From Begonia masoniana (lineage: Eukaryota; Streptophyta; Magnoliopsida; Cucurbitales; Begoniaceae): a stretch of 64,000 bases of DNA. The DNA lies in NCBI GenBank assembly GCA_022432975.1, contig CM039511.1, forward strand, positions 23,999,653-24,063,652, given 5' to 3'. Within the stretch, counting starts at the first letter, position 1, and every line of letters starts with the position of its first letter. Shown in pieces: positions 57,136-64,000 of this stretch. Both the position numbers and the translations under genes were made by a program. The notes beneath the pieces were generated by a model. It was not told the origin of the DNA, did not search any database, and saw only the letters and a list, made by a program, of their open reading frames with translations.

Positions 57136-58190
57136 GGTCGAATGCCATGATCGGAGGTTGAAATCAACACCGGCAAGTGTTTGAAGTTTGTGGCAAAATG
57201 TTTCCAGCGACCATTTTTTACGGCTCCGTTCTCCTTAATAGTCCATCCAAAATAGACAAAAAACTATCAAATCAAAGCTTGCAACGTTAACAATCAATTT
57301 GTGGTGGAAGTGTCGTATAGGATCATCTAAGACAACTCTAGCAAGCTCTGGAAGCTTCCACCTAAGAAGAGAAAAAGAAAAAAGAAAAAGAGGGTACAGA
57401 AAAAGAAGCCCCGCGTAGAAGAAAACGAAAGAAAAGAAAAAAATAAAGTAAATTAATTAAAAAAATATTTTAATAATAATAATAATAAAAGAAAATATTA
57501 TTTTAATTAACTTATTTAATTTTTATAATATATATAAACACTGACTTTTCAACCTACAAACCAGCTGATGACAAATCCAACATCTTAATCTAGATGAGGA
57601 GATACTCAATGCTAATCCGCTTGACTCGAAACGACAAATACGAGCACACATAACCAAGTTCACATCCCCAGTGCTAAAGAAAAAACAAGAGGGATGCAAC
57701 AAATTAAAGAGAATTCCAAAAACTCAATTGGATATCTTCGACCTGAACAAGAACGACCTAAACAAGTGATGCAGAGGCGGACGAAGAAATCAAAACACGA
57801 ACACGGATTTTCAAATGAAGACAGTCCACCCGAGCGAGACGAAATGTATAGACTCAATAAATTAAAAGAATAATTACTTTCTAAGCACGGAATTCAAGAA
57901 TTTCTACGCCACAGTTAAATTCTAAATCCACGCTTTGGGCGATTGATTGAAAAAAATACGTGTGGGTAAATGCCAACGAATGACAACAACTCGAGTCAAA
58001 CTAAACAAGTTGATATTGAATCACGCAAAAAATTTACCCATAAATTTTAAAAATTCACCCATAAATTTTAAAAATTCATAGATATCACATGTTCAAACTT
58101 GACCCAAGATGAAATGATTATTACACAGATGATTTCTTCCTCCAAATTACGAGCAATTAATATATCAACAACATCATAATTGTCATCAAG
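57136..58190. other. AT-rich stretch without recognised gene
   Basis: Purine-rich at 57360-57450, and a short tandem CATAAATTTTAAAAATTCAC repeat at 58035-58080. Nothing coding is supported. Confidence 0.5.
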
Positions 58191-58194
58191 CTCA

Positions 58195-58523
58195 ATGCAC
58201 ATGGAATGAGTACACAGAAAAATTCTGTTGAATAAATGTGAGGGTGAATTTGTTTGACACGGAGGACCAACTCATCGCCTAGTACATTGGCGGGCTCAAA
58301 CTGATTATTAAAGAATGACTGGCTCTTCACTTAGTATAGACTATAACAGATGCCGTGATTCTAGCTATGAAGGTAGAGACTCATATCAATAGGTGCGTCG
58401 ACCGCACCTTAAACAATTTTCATCAACCTACGCTGAAAGGGTCTTCCAATCAAAAGGGATCAACTACTTCTAGTGACAACATTCCCAAGGATACTTTTGT
58501 GGAACCACAACCAGTTCAGAAAA
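58195..58523 (+). pseudogene. Ty3/gypsy gag fragment
   Basis: Plus-strand translation reads NLFDTEDQLIARYIGGLK and, after a stop, TDAVILAMKVETHINRC. This is a typical gypsy gag C-terminal region. It is cut off at 58523 by the LTR that begins at 58524. Confidence 0.7.
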
Positions 58524-59437
58524 TGTAACGCCCCTGAACCCGCCCCGGCTCGGTGCGCTACTTGACTCACACTCACCACGTTTAAAACGATGTTCAAAAT
58601 TATTTTCAATAAAATTTTGACTCTATTTTTGGGTTTTTTGAACCATCGAAAGTGGTTGGAAAACGGGCATAAAATACGTGCCAAACTGTATTGAAAAAGA
58701 TCGGGTTAAAACATATTTGAAAAATCAAAATTAAAAAAAAACTTGGCTGGGCATCATGGGCGCCTCTTGCGCGCACCGCCCGCGCCACAACGCGCGCTCT
58801 GGTGCCGATCGATTGGCGCCAGGCGCCAATCGATCGACAACCTCTCGGGTGCGCAATCGATGAATAGGGGACTCTGCCGATCGATCGGCGCTGGGCGCTG
58901 TGCACGCCTGCAGCGTGCGCCCAGCCCACGCCCTGTGCGCGCCTCCAGCGCCCTGCGCGCGCACTCTCTTGGCAACCAGCTCCCTTCTTCAACATTTTCC
59001 TATTTTTCTTCAAACCACTCACACTCAAATCAACCAAAATTTTCCCCAAACGTTCCCGACATTCCCGACTACTTGACACGTAAAAATCAAAGAAATCTGA
59101 CTCTAAATTGTCAAAAAAAAAACTTGGAAATCGTTAAAAACCGATGTCGTTTGCTTTACTAAAAACCGAGCAGCATAACGACTAAATTTTCTAAAACCCA
59201 GATCTTGTAAACTAAACTTTTATACCAGAGTTCCAAAACCATATTCACAAGGCTTTTAAACCATTAGTATTTACACAAATAAAAATACAACAAACTACCC
59301 AAAATACCAAATCCCACATACATCCCGAAGACCATGGTCTAGACGCTCCAACAAATACCCGCACCGGCATGCCTCGTGCATCGCCGACGGCTCCCTAGTC
59401 CTGGGCTCCCTCATCAACCTCACCTGCAATCCTGTTG
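58524..59437 (-). mobile_element. LTR of family L3, partial (interrupted)
   Basis: The plus-strand start TGTAACGCCCCTGAACCCG matches the 541-bp LTR at 60341, so they are related. Sense is probably minus. GC-rich hairpins around CGATCGATTGGCGCCAGGCG lie at 58800-58870. Near the other edge (59423-59395, minus) an acceptor ATTGCAG is followed by a phase-1-compatible acidic segment GEVDEGAQD and a stop, echoing the L1 terminal exon. The L1 LTR inserted at 59438 splits it, and its other part lies beyond the window. Confidence 0.65.
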
Positions 59438-60290
59438 TGTAACGACCCTAACACGGTACCCTTATTTTTCGTTTTATTTATTTATTATTTTTTTTTATAA
59501 CTTTCTAGTAAACCCTTTCGTTAAATTGATAAGTCGAAGTATAAATTGTTGAAACATATTTAAAAATCAATTAAATAAAACCATTAAAACAGAAGAGGAA
59601 TCGGCCCAGCAGAACAGAGGGCAAAAAGGGCCAAAGCCCAAAATTTTTCCTGTTCACATCTGCCGCTCACTTCTGCTAGGCTACATCCACCGCTCACTCA
59701 CAAAACACATCCACCGATCACTCACAAAACACATCAACCGTGTAACACCCGGTTTTACGTGATTTTATAATTCCATTAAATAATGACATTTTTGTAAATA
59801 TGTCAAATTAAGTCCGTTTTGCAAACGAAATAATAAATTAAAATTTATGGTGAAATAAGGAAATTTGGAGAAAACGAATAGTTAGTCAAATAACGAAATA
59901 AGTGGAGAAACAAATAGAAATCAAATGGAGGGGTAAATCAGTAATTTGCCAAGCCAAATTTCTATTAAAAATCACAAAATCCTTCCTTCCTCAGCACTCC
60001 AACGAAACCTTCATTTTCTCTCCTCTCCTCTCGGCGATTCGTTCTCCGATCTTCGAAGTTTCTTCACGTTTTCTCCTCCAAACCCAACTCTAGGTATGAA
60101 TCTATAGTTTTGGAGCTTTAGATTTCAATTTCTAGGTTTATACGGATTAGGGTTTCGTTAGGGTTTTGTTAGAAATGTGAAATAGGGTTTGAGATCGATA
60201 GAGTTGCCGTCATTATGGCTCAAATGGACGTATTTATGGTCGTTGGTGCGAATGAGTTGAATTAATGAAGGTTGTTATGAATTGCCTTAG

Positions 60291-61447
60291 GTGAACAACG
60301 CTCGTGGACGGAGCTTGAGTTGCAACGGACACGAGGTAAGTGTAACGCCCTCGAACCCGGCCCAGGCTCAGTGCGCTACTTTGCTAACCAATCCTACGTC
60401 TAAAAGGGCATTCACTTTATTATTATTATTATTTTCATTTAATTTCTTTGAATTTTCAACAATAATTTCTATTGGTTGTATGCTCTTTTGACTTTTCAAA
60501 CACATCTTTAGTTTGAATTGTCAAACCTCTTTTTCTTCTCTTTGAATCACTTCTAAACCCTCATTTACTCACTTTTTTATACCTTTTGACTTTTCACACT
60601 TTTCATTTATTCATTTTACAAATACCTCACTTTTGCTTCATGCATTCCAACGTGGGACTCACCTCATCAATCACTCTTCTTTTCACTTTTTTAATTCTTT
60701 TTCATTAAATTAAATTATAACAATCACTAACCATTTCAAACTTTAGAATTTTCTCCTAATTTCCTATTCAATTTGCACTTTCTAATTCAACTTGCTAGGA
60801 TAACATTAAGACTAACTTTAAACTCTTACAACATACCCTAACTAGGCCTACATATGTTGTAGGAAATTTCTGGGTGTTACAGTAAGTCTTCGTGACTCGT
60901 TTGGCCGATTAGCCTACACCATAAGATTATGTCAATCAAGGAATTGGAGATGCTCGCTGTGTTGGGTAATTAGGTTGGTTAGATTATTGAATGTATAAGT
61001 TTATTGTTTGCATGCTTTGTTTTTGTTATGTCATTGTATACATGCACGCATCATGGTTTATGTAAAAACACGAAAAAAGAACTTCCATGCATGTTTTTAC
61101 ATAAACGGAAAGGAATAACAAAAAGGTAATTGAATGTAATGATGGTCACGTCGGTGGCGGTGGTTCAGACATGGCTGTCGAATAAAGCATGTTTTCCCCC
61201 CAGTTAGATACGAGGGGCTATCTAATCACCGGATTTGCCGTTCCTATCTAGCGAGAGTGAAGTCCCGGTGACATAAAGTGAAATGAAATGAATAGCAAAA
61301 AGGTAGAAAGCATGATTTATGAACTGTACATGCATGACATTCATGTGCATTCACGTAGATTTACTGAGCCTCTAGCTCACATTTTATTTCTATGGTGTAG
61401 GTGAATTCGATATAGGTGAGGATGACGTTCCTCCGCCTGAAGTTTAA
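60291..61447 (+). CDS. LTR-borne spliced short ORF, L1 copy A (3' exons)
   Basis: Exon 2 is 60291-60335 (45 nt, after TGCCTTAG, ending CACGAG|gtaag) and exon 3 is 61401-61447 (47 nt, after ATGGTGTAG, stop TAA). A CT-rich first exon ends CTCTAG|gtatga at 60093. The joined frame is open through exons 2-3 (SWTELELQRTR, then GEFDIGEDDVPPPEV), but a frameshift in exon 1 relative to copy B leaves no ATG in frame. A solo LTR has inserted exactly at the exon 2 donor. Probably a decaying copy of the same frame as 2911-4233. Confidence 0.45.
60341..60881 (-). mobile_element. 541-bp solo LTR inside L1 copy A
   Basis: Plus-strand ends are TGTAACGCCCTCG and CTGGGTGTTACA, with a perfect GTAAG target duplication (60336-60340 and 60882-60886). 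This makes a third level of nesting. The start matches the L3 LTR at 58524. Strand is inferred from that family. Confidence 0.9.
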
Positions 61448-61795
61448 GCAGCTTGAAGAAGAATGCTCGCGGGAGTTTGCTAGCGCAGTCGGTGCTTATT
61501 TTGACCCGTGGGGACGTAAGTATGTGTTTTGGGAAATTGATGGATAAAAAGATAGGAAAATGGTATAGTTAAACATTTTAGGATGCTTGGATCTGGATAG
61601 ATATTGATAGTATTTTGTAGTGTTTTTGATAATTTGTATAGATAGAAACATGTTTGGATTTGTATGTTGGATAGTTCGTGAACATATATGTATATAATGT
61701 TCATTTTGATGTTTTTGGAAATGGAGAATGTTCTTGGAAGTTCTGAGTGAATGGTGTGTAAGTACAGAGGAAAATTGTATGGGTTTCGGTTAAAG

Positions 61796-62340
61796 GTTCG
61801 GTTACTGTTGAGCGGCGGATGTAGCTAGGCAATAGATTCTGTCGTTTTGTGGTCGGCAGAAGTTTGTATAAGTATTTGGTCAAAGTCAACCAGCGGATGT
61901 GTTCGGTTACTGTTGAGCGGCGGATGTAGCTAGGCAATAGATTCTGTCGTTTTGTGATCGGCAGAAGTTTGTATAAGTGTTTGTTCAAAGTCAACTGACA
62001 GATGTGTTCGGTTACTGTTGAGCGGTGGATGTAGCTAGGCAATAGATTTTGTCGTTTTGTGATTGACAGAAGTCTGTATAAGTGTTTGGTCAAAGTCAAC
62101 CAACAGATGTGTTCGGTTACGATTGACCAGTGGATGCTGGGTGAATAAGTCATCCAACTGACGTCACCGGTGGATGTGTTTTGTGAGTGATCGGTGGAGG
62201 TGTTTTGTGACGTCACCGGTGGATGTGTTTTGTGAGTGATTGGTGGAGGTGTTTTATGAGTCACCGGTGGATGTGTTTTGTAAGTGAGCGGTGGATATAG
62301 CTTAGCAGAAGTGAGCGGCGGATGTGAATAGGAAAAATTT
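61796..62340. repeat. Tandem repeats in L1 copy A (107-bp and ~24-bp types)
   Basis: Three units of about 107 bp carrying GTTACTGTTGAGCGGCGGAT and TAGCTAGGCAATAGATTCTG are followed by shorter units around GTCACCGGTGGATGTGTTTT. Copy C carries the complementary repeats at 62540-62860, and copy B has GATCGATC units in this place. The long open frame on the minus strand here is a by-product of the repeats. Confidence 0.9.
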
Positions 62341-63243
62341 TGGGCTTGGGCCCTTTTTGCCCTCTGTTCTGCTGGGTCGATTCCTCTTCTGTTTTAATAG
62401 TTTTATTTAATTGATTTTTAAATATGTTTCAACAATTTATACTTTGACTTATCAAATTAACGAAAGGGTTTACTAGAAAGTTATAAAAAATAATAATAAT
62501 AATATGGAAAAATTAGGAATAGTTTTAAGGGTCGTTACACACCGATCACTAACAAATCACATCCACCGATCACTCACAAAACACATCCACCGATCACTCA
62601 CAAAACATATCCACCGATCACTCACAAAACATATCCACCGGTGAACAGTAACACTCAACATCCACCGGTGACGTCAGCTGGATGACTTATTCACCCAGCA
62701 TCCACTGATCCATAACACTCAACATCCACCGGTGACGTTAGTCGGATGACTTATTCACCCAACATCCACCGGTCAACAGTAACCGAACACATCTACCGGT
62801 TGACTTTGACCAAACACTTATACAGACTTCTGCCGATCACAAAACGATAGAATCTACCGAACACTTAATCGAAACCCCTACAAAATCCCCCCTGTACTTA
62901 CACACCATTCACTCAGAACTTCCAAAAAACTTAAAAATAACATTCTCCATTTCCAGAAACATCAAAATGAACATTATATACATATATGTTCACGAACTAT
63001 CCAAAATACACATCCAACATGTTTCTAACTATACAAATTATCAAAAACACTACAAAATACTATCAATCTTCCAAAAACACTATACAATATCTATCCAGAT
63101 CCAAGCATCCTAAAATGTTTAACTATACCGTTTTCCTATCTTTCTATCCATCAATTTCCCAAAACACATACTTATGTCTCGACGGGTCAAAATAAGCACC
63201 GACTGCGCCAACACACTCCTGCGAGCATTCTTCTTCAACTTGC

Positions 63244-63867
63244 TTAGACATTGGGTGGAGGAACGTCGTCCTCACCTATATCGAAGTCACCTACACCATA
63301 GAAATAAAATGTGAGCTAGAGGCTCAGTAAGTCTACGTGAATGCACGTGAATGCGATGCATGTACAGTTCAGAAATCATGCTTCCTACCTTTTCGCTATT
63401 CATTTCATTTCATTTTATTTCACCGGGGCATCACTCTCGCTAGATTGGAGCGGCATATCTGGCGATTGGATAGCCCCTCGTATCTAATCGGGGGGAAAAC
63501 ATGCTTCATCTGACAGCCATGTCTGAACCACCGCCACCGACGTGACCATCATTACATTCATTTACCTTTTCGTTATTCTTTTCCGTTTTGTAAAAACATG
63601 CATATAAATTCCTTTTTCATGCTTTTTATAAAACCATGATGCGTGCATGTGTGCAATGACATGACGAAAACAAAGCGCAACAACCAATAAACTTATACAT
63701 TCAACAATCTAACTAAACTAACTACGCAACCTAATTACCCAACACAGTAAGCATCTCTAATTCCTCGATCGACAGAGTCTTGTGGTGTAGGCCAATCGGC
63801 CAAACGAGTCACGGAGACTTACCTCGTTTCCGTTGCAACTCAAGCTCCGTCCACGAGCGTTGTTCAC
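63244..63867 (-). CDS. LTR-borne spliced short ORF, L1 copy C (3' exons)
   Basis: Exon 2 is 63867-63823 (45 nt, after TGCCTTAG, ending AACGAG|gtaag) and exon 3 is 63290-63244 (47 nt, after ATGGTGTAG, stop TAA). The frame reads SWTELELQRKR, then GDFDIGEDDVPPPNV. Exon 1 lies beyond the window end. Lengths, phases and splice sites equal those of copies A and B. Confidence 0.45.
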
Positions 63868-64000
63868 CTAAGGCAATTCACAACAACCTTCATTAATTCA
63901 ACTCATTCGCACCAAAGACCATAAATACGTCCATTTGAGCCATAATGACGGCAACTCTATCGATCTCAAACCCTATTTCACGTTTCTAACAAAACCCTAA

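Larger units (their letters stand above)
59741..62539 (+). mobile_element. L1 solo LTR copy A, inserted in copy C
   Basis: It runs TGTAACACCCGG to GGGTCGTTACA in the orientation opposite to copy C. The flanking duplication is AACCG (59736-59740) and CACCG (62540-62544), with one mismatch that neighbouring repeat units suggest arose in the left copy. It contains a 541-bp LTR insertion at 60341-60881. Without that insertion and its duplicated site it is about 2.25 kb. Confidence 0.88.
59438..64000 (-). mobile_element. L1 LTR copy C, interrupted, continues past window end
   Basis: The part 59438-59740 opens TGTAACGACCC, the reverse complement of the L1 3' end. It resumes at 62540 after copy A and runs to the window end. 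Segments 62540-64000 align with copies A and B (ACTGAGCCTCTAGCTCAC on the minus strand, spliced-ORF exons at 63867 and 63290). The insertion site of copy A is in the tandem ACCGATCACTCACAAAACAC block. Whether an internal region follows cannot be seen. Confidence 0.85.

Noticed and set aside
58606..59162. Overlapping GC-rich open frames on both strands
   Set aside because: They come from palindromic CGATCG/GGCGCC repeats in the L3 LTR. No frame has domain or coding signs.
61701..62264. 187-codon minus-strand open frame rich in repeats
   Set aside because: By-product of tandem repeats in the L1 LTR. The translation repeats with the DNA unit and has no start conserved in copy C.

Overview
This is nuclear genomic DNA of a flowering plant, almost certainly a eudicot. 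Long AT-rich GT-AG introns, plant-type LTR retrotransposons, a Mutator-like element, a Cassandra-type TRIM and a plant-type TAF1 gene with an internal ubiquitin-like domain all point that way. The species cannot be named from the sequence.

Layout. 1-6474 is the 3' part of a decayed Ty1/copia element (copia A) with a 2.5-kb solo LTR (family L1, minus) inserted in its pol at 2014-4556. Copia A sits in a second decayed copia (copia B, 6475-8636). About 8.8-10.4 kb holds no recognisable gene. One large gene fills 10.4-40.6 kb: TAF1 (HAF-type TFIID subunit 1), for which 21 coding exons join into an open frame of 1,894 codons from 11810 to 40373. Its introns carry copia remnants at 13.2-15.8, 25.6-26.1 and 31.1-35.5 kb, the last split by a 2.07-kb solo LTR. 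A recent tandem duplication at 17.38-19.65 kb copies coding exons 3 and 4. At 41587-42444 lies a small two-exon gene for a secreted cysteine-rich prolamin-like protein.

44620-51326 is a 6.7-kb Mutator-like element with about 0.6-kb terminal inverted repeats and a perfect 9-bp target duplication. It holds two convergent decayed genes, a MuDR-type transposase (plus) and a second gene resembling the 'putative plant transposon protein' domain (minus). The transposase is interrupted by an intact Cassandra TRIM whose LTRs carry 5S-rRNA-like sequence. 53.6-57.1 kb is a deleted Ty3/gypsy element (minus) with a 2.7-kb LTR. 58.5-64.0 kb is a stack of nested LTRs: family L3, then L1 (minus), then L1 (plus), then a 541-bp LTR.

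Most interesting signal. Several unrelated long LTRs contain a short, sense-strand, spliced reading frame with phase-1 introns. Three L1 copies share identical exon geometry (45 nt and 47 nt) and a conserved acidic, proline-ending C-terminus, with many of the differences synonymous. The 53.6-56.3 kb LTR encodes a complete 50-residue three-exon frame with its own ATG and stop. LTR-borne spliced microproteins of this kind are not something I recognise as described.
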